From NCBI RefSeq assembly GCF_963678635.1, contig NC_087069.1:23344360-23408359 (forward strand): a stretch of 64,000 bases of DNA, read 5' to 3'. Source of the stretch: Symsagittifera roscoffensis (taxonomy: Eukaryota; Xenacoelomorpha; Acoela; Convolutidae). The notes under the pieces are model-generated. The model was given only the letters and a program-made list of their open reading frames with translations, was not told the DNA's origin and ran no database searches. This document shows, one piece after another, positions 47,801 to 58,200 of this stretch. Position numbers and translations under genes: made by a program. Numbering within the stretch: the first letter of the stretch is position 1; each line of letters begins with the position of its first letter.

Positions 47801-50800
47801 TTGGGATAGTCAGCCTAAAAAAGCTGTGTTAAAATATTTTTAAAGAGTCGAATTGTAAGAGTTTTTATGTTTAGAAACGCAATTTTCGATGTAATATCAT
47901 CTTGTCGTTTCAGGGCATGTTCATCGTGACCTTCCCCTACTCGGTCTATCAGGGGGGCTACTGGTCCCTGTTCGCAATGGTATTCTTCGCATACATCACA
48001 TACTACACAGGTAAGTAACCATACTTACTTGTCATGACCATAGATGTGCTCAAGTTTTTTTCTTTCACAACAATCAAAGCAATCTTGCCTTTTTCTATTA
48101 GACGCAGGGGCGGCTCCGGGATTTTCTCGAGGGGCGGACTTTCAACAAATTTTGGAATTATTTGACGACTTATTTCAGGTTAATTGATTTTCGAGCGCTA
48201 CCTGAACACAAAAATTTAGCAATGCAGCCAAATTTAGCGCCGCATGAAAATTTTGACAAAAAATTGCATTTTTTTTAGTGCGCATTCCCCTTCAAAATTA
48301 GCGTATATTAGAACAGTCGGCCGAAAATCGATGCCATATTTGGTGACCTTTTGGTTAGTGAGGGGTCGAATTCCCGATATTTTTGTTTTTCACACGAAAT
48401 CTGGTACCACATATAATCATCGGATTGGATTGAGTGATATATCATAAAAAAAGTTCTTTTAGTCGAGAAAACTGTAGAAATTGTTGTTTGTTTGTTATAT
48501 TTTGAGCGAATTAGGCGAGCAAGAAAAAAATCAATTTTTTTTTTGATATTTTTCTTGTTTTTTTTCGTTTGTACATTTTTTTTCATTTTGCTTATTTTGC
48601 TATGGCTGTCGAATACACCTAATCCGTAAATTTTTGGTCAGCTCCTTTGATTACACCACTCCAAAAAAGAAAACGACAATAGTTTGAAAAAAAAATTCTG
48701 TGTTTTTTAAGACTATGGTTCAGAACATTTTGTGCTACTTGCACAGTAACCGGCTATTTTTTTTAATATTTGAGAAATGTTTTGTAACCTTTAAATTTAT
48801 CATTCTTTGACTGAGTTTGAAGAAATTGTATGATGTTTTTTTTTCGAATTAACGGTTTCGTCGTTATGTTATATGGGTTTATTGTCTCACATTTTTTCCA
48901 TGTGTTTTTATTTTTCAGGTGGGATGGGTCGGAGTTACTTTGAATTTCAAATATTTCAGCTAAAACGTTGTTATGTCAAGAGTTTTCATTTCATTTTAAC
49001 GAGACTCTTTGAGAGTTCTTGCAATGTTTTTCAATATTGGTGTTGATCATCGGCATTGACCAACACCAACACCAAGTTTCAAATTTCAGGAAAAATTCTG
49101 GTCTATTGTCTGTACGATGAAGACGAACGAGGCCAGCCTATCCGGGTGAGGACCAGCTACATCCAAATAGCAGAAGACGTGTGGGGTAAAGCATACGGAG
49201 GGAAGATAGTCCAGGCTGCTCAACTGATAGAACTAATCATGACATGTGTACTGTATGTACTGTTGTGTGGGGATTTACTCCAGGAGGCGTTTCCACAGGG
49301 TGACTAAACTGACCTTTTCTGGAACACAGAAAAAAAATTTTTTTTTATATGGAAAATTGAAGAGGCGTTAAAGAAATGGATTTAAGAGGTTGAATCGAAA
49401 CCCTAAAAATTTGCAAAAGGTTAAATGAAAAGATAAATGATCGGCAGAGTGTTGAGCTTCTAAATCTTTTTACAACCAGGGTGTTAAAGGTGAAAACTTT
49501 TAGAAGTGACGTAAATATAAAATACATGTACAGGTTAAAATTGACATTAATTGCATCAGCAGGGAAATTCTTATGTGCCTCAAAGTATGAGTTTTCAGGA
49601 TAGCACATGCAATCAAGACGTTTTCGTGGTGCGTAAGTGTCAGAAGAGATGGTGGGGCTTTTTAGGCTATTTTGAAACATTTCAACAGATGTGCTCTTTT
49701 TGAAGCTAGTTTTGAAGTGCTCTCAAATCAAATAAAGAGTTTTTTGTTTTTGCGTTTCAAGTGTATGCTAAACAATAACCTTTGTCACTAAATATGCCTA
49801 CGAATCTTGTTTTTATACTTATAATATACCGAAGTTGATGAGTAATGTGAAGAGGAAGGCGGATGACATTGGGAACTTCAATCCTTTTTGGTCCCAGTTC
49901 GAGGCTTCCAAATGCCATCCGACTTCTCCAGGTGGAAGACAACGAAAACTGCAAAATAAACATACCCCCCCCCTGCGGAAAAAGCAGTGGGTAGGGCCAG
50001 GGGCAAAAAATAACAATTTAAATAAAACAATAATTTGAAAAGGTATAATTTGAAATAATAAATCATCTGGTCACCCTTGTAATTTGTTTGCTGCCTTCCA
50101 TTAGTTGCACTGGATCTTACATCTTGGATCATGCTGTCATCAATATTCTTACTGCCGTGTGCATTCCTGCAGAACTACAGGGCAGTGGCTAGGCTGAGCT
50201 TCTACAACACAGTCTCCCATGCTTGTATTAATATCATCATCATAGGCTACTGTCTCACTCACATTGGACAGTGGCACTGGCAGGAGGTGGAGATTGGAAT
50301 CGATCTCAGACAGGTCAACTTAGTTCAATCCACAAAGACATTCTGGCCGTTTTTTTTTCTCAACTTTGTGGCAGATGTTTTCCAACCTTTCACATTTTTG
50401 GCAGTTTTTGTTATTACAATTTTTTATTAATTTTTTACCACGTTTTAGGCAAATTTCTCTCCATTTTTGAACCTACCATAGATTGGAATCAATCTTAGAA
50501 GGTCAACTAATTTTAAGTAAAATTGTATGCTTTTGTTTGTTTGTTTCTTGAAGAATTTATAAATGATCGCTGTTGAAACTATCAGACAACAGCGATGATT
50601 TCAGACAACTATCAGACAACTCAGTGTATTTTACTGGTTTTTGTTTTAAATTATTCATTAACTTCGAATTAAATTTCTTATTGTATCGTCTGAAAAGAAA
50701 CCTGTCTTTTTTTTCAATTTAGCATATAGCTTTTGAAGCGTCGTCACATTGATTGAAAATGAGTTTTTTCTTCAGGTGCCAGTAGCTCTTGGAATCATAG

Positions 50801-51456
50801 TCTTCAGTTATACTAGCCAGATATTCCTTCCAGCTCTCGAGGGATCCATGCAAAAGCGACATCGATTCGAATGCATGTTATTCTGGACCCACGCGCTAGC
50901 TGCTCTTTTCAAGTGCATGTTCGCGTGGATTGGGTTCCTAACATTCGGCAATAACACCCGAGAAGTTATAACCAACAACCTTCCCGATAATTGGTTTAGA
51001 TTTATGACTAATATTTTCCTGTTCCTAAAAGCTCTTTTATCGTACCCATTACCGTATTTTGCAGCTTGCGACATAGTTCAAAATCGGTTCTTCGAAACCC
51101 GAAAAGAAGCTGAAGATAATAAGTTCACCCAAGTTTTAGGGGGGACTTGTTACGCCAAAGACGGGCTATTCAAAGATTGGGCACTTTTGATTCGCCTATT
51201 AGTTGTCGTGTTCACGATGCTCCTGGGAGCGGGGATTCCCCACTTCGCAATTCTAATGGGTCTAGTTGGAAACTTCACTGGAACTATGTTATCTTTTGTA
51301 TGGCCCTGTGTTTTCCATCTGAAATTGAAAGGCCATACTCTATCTCCGGCCACTAAAGTTTGGGAATACACCATAATTGGAATCGGAATAGTTTGTGGTG
51401 GAATTGGGATTATTACCTCTGGAATTCAACTAGTAGAAGCTCTACAAAATGACTAA
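35687..51456 (+). CDS. VGAT: Vesicular inhibitory amino acid (GABA/glycine) transporter, six coding exons
   Basis: Exons 35687-35870, 36342-36487, 47914-48010, 49090-49299, 50105-50313 and 50776-51456 join in frame (1527 nt) to 508 residues, close to the usual VGAT length of about 490-550. All introns are GT-AG. The protein is an SLC32 member of the amino acid/auxin permease (AAAP) fold. It loads GABA or glycine into synaptic vesicles using the proton gradient made by the V-ATPase. Recognised blocks: WQAGWNVTNAIQ before TM1, KILVYCLYDEDE, AQLIELIMTCVLYV, GIIVFSYTSQIFLPALEG, VITNNLP, KALLSYPLPYFAA, IPHFAILMGLVGNFTGTML. The N-terminus (about 100 residues) is cytosolic, acidic and Gly/Ser-rich. 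The start is the first ATG after the exon's upstream end; an upstream exon is possible. Confidence 0.95.
36342..36487 (+). CDS. VGAT: VGAT exon 2 (residues 62-110)
   Basis: Acceptor ttttttgcag|GCAAAG, donor CAG|GTCAGC. Gly-rich start, then KKKITEWQAGWNVTNAIQ, which leads into TM1. Confidence 0.92.
37662..38168 (+). repeat. CG-palindrome repeat, copy 2
   Basis: Plus orientation. Complete start hairpin and CG block; the end is shortened (the CAGGGC hairpin is lost, leaving GAGCAGTCTT). Confidence 0.75.
38178..38760 (+). repeat. Dispersed repeat 'TATCACACCAC', copy 2
   Basis: Shares with 48380-48800 the blocks ATCATCG.A.TGG.T.GAGTG.TATATCA and, further on, TATGACTGTCGA, ATCACACCAC and TGCACAG.AA. 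Confidence 0.55.
40780..40826 (-). repeat. CG-palindrome repeat, end fragment
   Basis: Only the terminal hairpin block (CGTACGCCAGGGCAAGGCCC and TTCCGACTGTAACG) remains. Confidence 0.6.
43645..44666 (+). mobile_element. CCCGGG-TIR element (1022 bp), in VGAT intron 2
   Basis: Perfect 13 bp terminal inverted repeats CCCGGGTTGACCC, flanked by TT on both sides. Non-coding. The interior includes the 40 bp palindrome at 43845-43884 and several CATACAATTTTCAT motifs in both orientations near the ends. An 87-residue minus-strand frame in it (44126-44389) shows no domain. Confidence 0.8.
43845..43884. repeat. 40 bp near-perfect palindrome
   Basis: CTTGCCATACAATTTTCATA is followed by its reverse complement with a single mismatch. 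It is the best example of the hairpin motif repeated in this family. Confidence 0.88.
45495..45640 (+). repeat. GA-rich simple sequence in VGAT intron 2
   Basis: Runs of GGGAGAGAGAGGGAGAGAGG and GGGAGAGAGGGAGAGAG. Open frames here follow from the low complexity. Confidence 0.8.
45949..46554 (+). repeat. CG-palindrome repeat, copy 3, interrupted by an assembly gap
   Basis: Starts TTGTTCCGACATTCG and ends with CAGGGCTTCGCCCTGATACG and CTTGTT, a complete pair of ends. Confidence 0.75.
45990..46189. other. Assembly gap of 200 N
   Basis: Falls within a repeat copy. In the copy at 37662 the corresponding interval is about 124 bp, so the round 200 is probably a placeholder. Confidence 0.95.
47914..48010 (+). 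CDS. VGAT: VGAT exon 3 (residues 111-142)
   Basis: Acceptor cttgtcgtttcag|GGCATG, donor ACAG|GTAAGT. Encodes TM1 and the start of TM2 (GMFIVTFPYSVYQGGYW). Confidence 0.94.
48105..48345 (+). mobile_element. hAT-like MITE, left part, in VGAT intron 3
   Basis: Starts CAGGGGCGGCTCCGGGATTT and follows the family interior (CTCGAGGGGCGGACTTTC, CCTTCAAAATTAG). The right inverted end is not recognisable. Confidence 0.6.
48380..48800 (+). repeat. Dispersed repeat 'TATCACACCAC', copy 3
   Basis: Follows the MITE fragment directly; see the copies at 38178 and 3930. Confidence 0.55.
49090..49299 (+). CDS. VGAT: VGAT exon 4 (residues 143-212)
   Basis: Acceptor aaatttcag|GAAAAA, donor CAGG|GTGACT. Encodes the GKILVYCLYDEDERGQPIRV loop and TM3 (IELIMTCVLYVLLCGDLL). 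Confidence 0.95.
50105..50313 (+). CDS. VGAT: VGAT exon 5 (residues 213-282)
   Basis: Acceptor ccttccattag|TTGCAC, donor CAG|GTCAAC. Encodes two hydrophobic helices, with LLPCAFLQNYRAVARLSFYN between and at their ends. Confidence 0.93.
50314..50775 (+). other. VGAT intron 5 with a partial copy of the exon 5 end
   Basis: AGATTGGAATCAATCTTAGA then AGGTCAACTAA at 50480-50513 resembles the end of exon 5 plus its donor (50291-50325), about 80% alike. TATCAGACAAC also repeats near 50578-50620. Confidence 0.6.
50776..51456 (+). CDS. VGAT: VGAT exon 6 (residues 283-508, stop TAA... TGACTAA)
   Basis: Acceptor gagttttttcttcag|GTGCCA. Encodes the most conserved half: SYTSQIFLPALEG, the TM6-TM9 helices, and a short cytosolic tail ending QLVEALQND. 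No AATAAA is seen in the following 300 bp. Confidence 0.96.
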   Translation: MPVALGIIVFSYTSQIFLPALEGSMQKRHRFECMLFWTHALAALFKCMFAWIGFLTFGNNTREVITNNLPDNWFRFMTNIFLFLKALLSYPLPYFAACDIVQNRFFETRKEAEDNKFTQVLGGTCYAKDGLFKDWALLIRLLVVVFTMLLGAGIPHFAILMGLVGNFTGTMLSFVWPCVFHLKLKGHTLSPATKVWEYTIIGIGIVCGGIGIITSGIQLVEALQND

Positions 51457-51800
51457 TTTTGTAAATTACGGCTCAAATGAATAGTACCATCTAAATTTAA
51501 ATGCAAAATCTGTAGAAATATTTTATTGGTTAATATTCATGAATTTTGCAATGAAGCTAAATTGTGCAATTAGAAATGCAAAGTCTATGGCCGATGATTA
51601 CACAATGTACTTTGATATTGTATATTTCTTTTTATTCACTGAATTTCATTATTTAACTAAATGTCTCTATAATCAATGTATAATTCAATTGTTTTTGGAA
51701 CGTTGTTTTTCATCGTGAAAAAGAAAAAATGGGTCATAGAGTTTTCAATATGCTTTCGAACTATTCTACAACTTTTTGCAATTCGTTAACTATCCATACC
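51457..51800 (+). other. VGAT 3' flank
   Basis: AT-rich, presumably the 3' UTR; no canonical polyadenylation hexamer found. Confidence 0.4.
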
Positions 51801-51802
51801 CT

Positions 51803-52975
51803 CCCGGGTCGAGGTCCGCGACTTAAGAAAAGACTGGCGCGACTCAAATATGGCAATTCCAGACCGGCGCGAATTTATATTGGCACGTCCAGACCGGCGC
51901 GACCGAAACTTGGCAATTGAAGACCGGTGTCACTGAAAAAAACCCATAGCGACCGGCGCGACACAAAACACCGTCGGAATCAGCGCGACCTAAGGTAATG
52001 GCGCGACCGGCGCGACTGAAAGTTTTCAATTTCAGACCGGCGCGACTGAGAACAAACCGCCGCGACATGCGCGACTGAGCACAATACCAAACGTATTTTC
52101 GTAAGTCGCGCCGTCGGTCTTATCTTTAGTCCCGCCGTTTAAAATTTTCTTAAGTCGCGGCGTCGGTCTTTTCTTAAGCACGCCTTAAGTTGTTTTCTTA
52201 AGTCGCGCCGCTTAAATCTTTTCTTAAGTCGCGCCGCTTAAGTCTTTTCTTAAGTCGCTCCGTCGGTCTTATCTTAAGTCGCGCCGCTTAAGTCTTTTTT
52301 TTTAAGTCGCGCCGTCAGTCTTTTCTTAAGTCTTGCCACTTAATTCTTTTCTTAAGTCGCGCCACTTAAATCTTTTCTTAAGTCGCGCCGTCAGTCTTTT
52401 CTTAAGTCGCACCGTCGGTCTTATCCTAAGTCGCGCCGCTTAAGTCTTTTCCTAAGTCGCGCCGTCAGTCTTTTCTTAAGTCGCACCGCTTAAGCATTTT
52501 CCTAAGTCGCGCCGCTTCAGTCTTTTCTTAAGTCGCGCCTTTAAAGTCTTTTCTTAAGTCGCGCCGCTTAAAATGTTCTTAAGTCGCGGCGTCGGTCTTT
52601 TCTTAAGTCGCGCCGCTTCAGTCTTTTCTTAAACCGCGCCTTAAGTTGTTTTCTTAAGTCGCGCCGCTTAATTCTTTTCTTAAGTCGCGCCGTCCGTCTT
52701 ATCTTAAGTCGCGCCGCTTCAGTCTTTTCTTAAACCGCGCCTTAAGTTGTTTTCTTAAGTCGCGCCGCTTAATTCTTTTCCTAAGTCGCGCCGTCGGTCT
52801 TATTTTAAGTCGCGCCGCTTAAGTCTTTTCTTAAGTCGCGCCGCTTGAGCCTTTTTTTAAGTCTCGCCGCTTAAGCCTTTTCTTAAGTCTTGCCGCTTAA
52901 GTCTTTTCTTAAGTCGCGCCGCTTAAGTCGCGCTGCTTAAGTCTTTTATTAACTCGCGCCGATTAAGTCTTCATA
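51803..52975 (+). repeat. CG-bearing minisatellite element (26 bp period) with inverted leader
   Basis: The leader (51803-52090) starts CCCGGGTCGAGGTCCGCGAC and carries AGACCGGCGCGACT-type motifs. From about 52105 the opposite orientation takes over: roughly 33 units with core TTAAGTCGCGCCGCTTAAG and spacer TCTTTTC. Some units read GTCGGTC instead of CTTAAGTC. A block near 52610-52690 is repeated about 104 bp later, a four-unit higher-order repeat. Frames through it are not genes. Confidence 0.92.
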
Positions 52976-53466
52976 AAAAGCGCAGTCAGCCAAAAATAGA
53001 TTGCAGTACAGAGTTTTGGCTCGATTCTCTGCGACGATTCTCTCTTATGAAGTTAAATCACCTTAAAAACTGGTTTGTTGTGTTAATTTAAGGAAACATG
53101 TCTTAACAAAGAACAATCGATGAAATTATGGCAGACTTTTTAAGCCGCTTAAGGTACAAGAGTGTTACAGCTCGATCACATACATCCCCTGCTTACAAAA
53201 TTGTAGTTTTGATAGTCTCTAGTTCGCGAGAGCTGAAAAAACCGGCGTGACTTTGACTGCCAACATCTACGAACAGTTCGCATATTCGGTTTGAAAAGAT
53301 GAAGTTTTCACCTTAACTTAGAAACGTCTAACTTCTCTGCAGACAAATAAAAGTTTTGAAAGTGTTTCAATACAAGTTTGTTTTCGTTGAGCAGGAATTG
53401 TAGCAGAGAATCGTGCCAAAAATCTTTAATGCAATCCACTTTTGGCTGATTGCCCTTTTTATGAAG
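52969..53466. repeat. Inverted repeat, 67 bp arms, about 364 bp loop
   Basis: Left arm 52969-53035 (CTTCATAAAAAGCGCAGTCA ... TCTCTGCGAC); right arm 53400-53466 is its reverse complement with roughly ten mismatches. The left arm joins directly to the minisatellite, so the arms may be ends of the same or a nested mobile element. Confidence 0.75.
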
Positions 53467-53694
53467 TCAGTTTTTGACTCAGTGAAAACTCTGAATTTAA
53501 CTGTAGTTACAATTTATTTGTGTTAATATGAGTTAACTTAAGACCTGGTGAATTGAAATCGGCTTTCTGGAGTAGTATAACGTGTTTAACTGACAAGAAA
53601 TTTAGTTCAGAGAAAAATTTGTTTTCTGACCAGGGGACTTGATCGTGTCAGTAAAAAGTTGTTGTTCGTTTGGTTTTATTAAATGACTTTGATG

Positions 53695-53880
53695 ATCTTG
53701 GTCGAAAAAGTTGAAACAAATCTGAACTGGAACGAAAACAAGTCGCACACTTTTTTGTTGGGTCGAGAAAATCAAAACATTCCAAAATTTGGTCAAGAAA
53801 GTAGAAAAATACCTAAGCTTGATCGAGACGGTCGAAACACACCGATTTTTGGTCGAGGAAGTTAAAACATTAATCGAGCA
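53695..53880 (+). repeat. Degenerate 30 bp tandem repeat
   Basis: TTGGTCGAGAAAGTTGAAAC-like units at about 53698, 53758, 53789, 53818 and 53848. Confidence 0.6.
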
Positions 53881-54688
53881 TCTCGAACCGGGAAAGAAGA
53901 CCAAACTTGATGCAGACCAGAAAAAGCCTTAACCTAGGGATAAAACAGCTACGCAAGTTTGAGTGAATACAACAGAAACGCGGCACAGGAACGTCTATCT
54001 ACCGGCATACGTCAAGATGAACCTGTTCAACGCCCAAAAACTTGGCAATCCCATAAAAAGTTTTATTTTATACCGTAACTGGAAAAAACTTGAATATCAA
54101 CTCGAGTAAGGAAACGCCGCTAATAGATAAGTATTCAGTTGAAGCATCTGATTTTTTCCAGCAAATTTTAACAGCAAATTGATTTGTATGTTCTATTGTT
54201 TTTTTTTGGGTACATCTGAATAGTGGTGCAACCGAATTTTCGAATGCTCGAAAGTTCTAACGTTCGTTCGACGATAAACTTTCGAAAGTTCTCACCAACC
54301 TTCGGTCCTATTTGTTCCTATGTGTTGAGTTATCTACACTAAGTATCACAAACTCACTACTTAAGCTGTGAATGTTTTTGCATACCATTTTCAAGTACCC
54401 CGTCTGCAGGAAACGTTTTTACAAGAAAAGTGTAACACTTAATGCAGACACTGACAATACTTAATGCTGACGAACATTCGGAGGCTGTTTTTGAACGAAT
54501 TTTGCACCACACCAGCTGAAATTTAAAATTTTGTTTTACGGCTGTACTAATAAAACGACTAGGCCAAAAATCATGGAAACAATACAATCCCTTAAATCTT
54601 GAGCTGCAGTTTTTGAAGCGATCTGGAAAAGTTAGATAGATATCGTGCGTTAATGACAGTTAACACTTAATGACACTAGCATTGACAT

Positions 54689-54694
54689 TTATTA
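54689..54694 (-). terminator. AATAAA polyadenylation signal of the trypsin-like gene
   Basis: Lies 69 nt past the stop on the minus strand, at ordinary spacing. Confidence 0.6.
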
Positions 54695-54762
54695 TTGGAA
54701 ACTGAGAAAGAATTACTAGAGAAAAGTTTTCCTTCAAGAACTACTTTGCCACCATCATCTTT

Positions 54763-55258
54763 CTACAAAACATGTTGCAGTTTTTGACTGAATTGTTCAG
54801 TTAGAAATTGATCCAACCAGTCTTTGAGTTTGGTCAATTGAAGGAAGTACGTTAGTCCGTATTCACTTTTCCACTCGTCTGCTCCAATTGCCATTCCATA
54901 CATGCAAACTGCTTTGTCGTTCCGATTAGTTGCAAAAAGCGCAGTGCCATAATCACTACTAGACAATTTCTTCTTCTCAAGGTCAGCACTGCAGATCAAA
55001 TTAGCTCCTAAGTAATTATATGGACTGTTGATTAGAAACCTGAAATTATAAGACTCTCTAATGACATTTTCTCGTATTTGCGAAGTTTCTGAATCTGTCC
55101 TGTTAAATGTTCCGACTGCCTTGAATTCGTAATGCCCGCCACAATTGAAAAAGTACGAGCTGCATGGTTCGAGAACTTGATTTGAGAACTCAGCTTTTTC
55201 GTCCAGTTGGATAAGTGCAATGTTTTCTATAAACACCTGATTGATATTTTGCTCGTGT
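54763..55258 (-). CDS. Trypsin-like gene, last exon (164 codons)
   Basis: Acceptor gatcgttttag|ACACGA. Encodes ENIALIQLDEK, four Cys, SSDYGTALFATN, CMYGMAIG and the C-terminal helix, and stops at 54765-54763. Confidence 0.82.
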
Positions 55259-58200
55259 CTAAAACGATCATATCAGGTGTAATCAGAATGGATTTTAAAG
55301 GTTAAAAAAGCTAGACAAATATGAGTATTTATTAGCTCAGTTTTCAAGCTTTCTCTATGAAAAAAAGACAACGTACCTATGAATGTGAAATAATTTTGCT
55401 GAAATTTCTTTTTCCGAAAAATTCCTTCCACTCATAAACCGCACTCGAATTTTTTCTAAAACACAAGAATATGATTAAAATCAAGCCAAATCAGTCATTT
55501 CAGAATGTACATTAGTATGGGTTGAAGTTGTTTGATTGCAATTTTGGCAACAATGAATGATAAATATTGGTGTTTTAATCAAGTTTTTTTAAACAGGAGG
55601 AAACATACACGAAGTTATTTTTCGAAGTAACTGCTGCTTCAAGAGTTAGACAACAAAATCAATTTTCAAAAAAAAACAGAAAAAACGACTTGGTTCATTT
55701 CCAGAAAATACCTTTAGAAACGATGTCGGAAAAAAATCAATGTTTGGGCGAGATATTTAAGAAACCAATCTTTAGGAAGCAAACCTTTTTGTTAGTACTG
55801 AGCTAAGCACAGCATAGAGTTACGAGTTATGTAAAAATAAATAAACATGCGCATGCTATTGTTTCGACTTTCGATAAGAAAGTAACGAAATATTTGTGCT
55901 CGGGATGATTTTTTTTCTTCAGACAAATTTCGACTTAACTAGCCATTTCGGACCATTTTTTTTTATCATTCGAAGGGTATTGTTGACCTTAATTTAAATT
56001 TGAAAAGATATTTCACTTGCAATCTTTTTTTGTAACGTTTTGGGGGATTAAAGATTGCCATTTTGGCCAATTTGTGACAATTAACGCGCGATATATTTCG
56101 CGCTATTAACGCGTATGCGGAGATTTAATCCGTCTTAGAAATCGTTCCAAATTGATTGAAAGAAGCTTATTTGCCATAATTGATTAGTTACTAGGAGCAA
56201 AACCTTTTCTTGACTACTTTATATGGCGTGTGGGGTGATGTTTTTCAAACAAAATTTAAAATTTTAGAGAAAATATTCATTTCATTTTGTTACATTTTTT
56301 TTCTTATGTTATTACTGCTCCAAAAACCTTAAACTGCAGTCGGAACATTCAGGGCTTCACCCTGATACGAGCAGTCTTGTTTCACTGTGCGTGTTCTTTT
56401 AATTTTATCTGATTAATTAACGGGAGACTGGTACCCAATTTTCGTTCCGCTGATTCGATACCAAAACAAATATTTGTTTTCGGGGTATTTTTTTCAGACA
56501 AGTTTTGATTTTTCAAGTTTTTGACAGATTTTTTATAGAGTCAGAAAAATTTTGAGTACAATTTATCAGGAGCGGCTTTAGGTGGAGAGGAAAGGGTCCC
56601 CCACTGGTTTTTTCATGACATTTTTTTTCAACCGACCAACTCCAAGGTTAATTTTGAATGGGAGAGCGCGACGTGAAACGCGGTTTTTTGGTCAGAATAG
56701 ACTTGGAAAAAAAACGAAATTTTAGAAAAGGTCGACGAAAAGGTCGACAAAATTTTCTTTTTTTGAAAGTCCAACCCCCCTCCATCGAGAAAATCATACA
56801 ATTAATTGCGGTCTTAACCAGTTTTTTCTTATTTTATAGCCTAAGCGGCATTAGAACCATCTCTTTTTTGAATTTTGACGACCGACACACTCCAATCAAT
56901 GCGTTATTCAATTGGTACTCGCGAATCAATGTGTAATTTTTAACTTTTTTTTTATATCAAAGACTATTTTAGATAGGTTAATGGGCAGTCTGAAAATTCA
57001 AAATGTTTTTCTTTGTTTTTTCTCTCACATGGTGATTCAATTAGCGTCTAGTAACATTTAAGCGTCTAGTAGCACATCAAGAAGTCGGATACAAATAGTT
57101 TGCATAAATTTTTGAGCACATTAAGCCGCCACTAACATGTTAAAATCGCCAAAGTTTTTTGTGCAAATCTTATCTCAAATCGACAAAACTTATATGTGAA
57201 ATTGTCAAAATAATTCAGGTTTATAACGACAGTGCTTCTACAAAAACAGTGCTTCAACAAGACTGCTAGTATCAGGGCGAAGCCCTGAATGTTTCGACTG
57301 TCTTTTAAGGTTTATGGAGCAGTTTTAACATTCAAAAGGAAAGTGTAATTAAACAAAATAAAAACTTTTTTTTTCTAAAATTTGAATTTTTTTGTGAAAA
57401 TAATCCACCCACACGCCATATAAACTACAAAAAAATTGATTTTGCTCCTTGTAACAAATCAATGATGGCAAATAAGCTTCTTTTAACCAATTTGGAACAA
57501 TTTCTAAGAGGGATTAAATCTTCGCTTACGCGTTACAAGCGCGAAATATATCGCGCGTTAATGGTCCCAAATTGGCCAGAATGGCAATCTTTAAACCCCC
57601 GTTACTGTACGAAAATTGATCACAGGTGAAATATCGCTTCAAATTTAAGCTCAAGACATCAATACCTTTTGAGTGATATAAAAAAATATCGTCAAAAATG
57701 GCTAGTTAAAAAGTCGAAATTTGTCTGAAGAAAAAAAAATTCTACTACACTAGCTTTATCAAGGGACTAGTTTTTCAAAGTTGAAACGATAGTTTTTTAT
57801 CTGACATAGAAAGTCTAATCAAACTTCATAAAGTTCCAATTGGAATTTATTTTTACAAAAATTTGGGGTTTTTTTTCACATCGAATGCTACTTCTAAGGA
57901 TAAACAGTATGAACAGTATGAACAAAAAAATTTCTTTGTTTGAGTGCGATTTTTTCTAAAAAGTTTGCGTTGAAAAAACGTTCTAAAAGGTTACAATGCT
58001 TTTCTCGTTTTGTTTTGTGTTTTCCTTAAATTTTAAATTGCTGATGAGCGGTCCTTAAACTGTAGTCGAAGTTTTGAACGTTAAATTAAAACTGAAAATT
58101 TAAGCTTTGTAAAGTCTGCCACTGATAAAAATAAATATTTTAAAAATTTTTAGGGAAAATAGATACAATTAAAAAAAGGAATTAATCTTGAAGAAACTCA

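Larger units (their letters stand above)
36488..47913 (+). other. VGAT intron 2 (11.4 kb)
   Basis: GT-AG intron carrying a CG-palindrome repeat (37662), a dispersed repeat (38178), a fragment (40780), a CCCGGG-TIR element (43645), a GA-rich tract (45.5 kb), and a gapped CG-palindrome repeat (45949). The stretches 38.8-40.7 and 40.9-43.6 kb hold nothing recognisable apart from a C run at about 42762. Confidence 0.85.

Noticed and set aside
50808-51374. Minus-strand frames opposite VGAT exon 6
   Set aside because: Shadows of the conserved exon.
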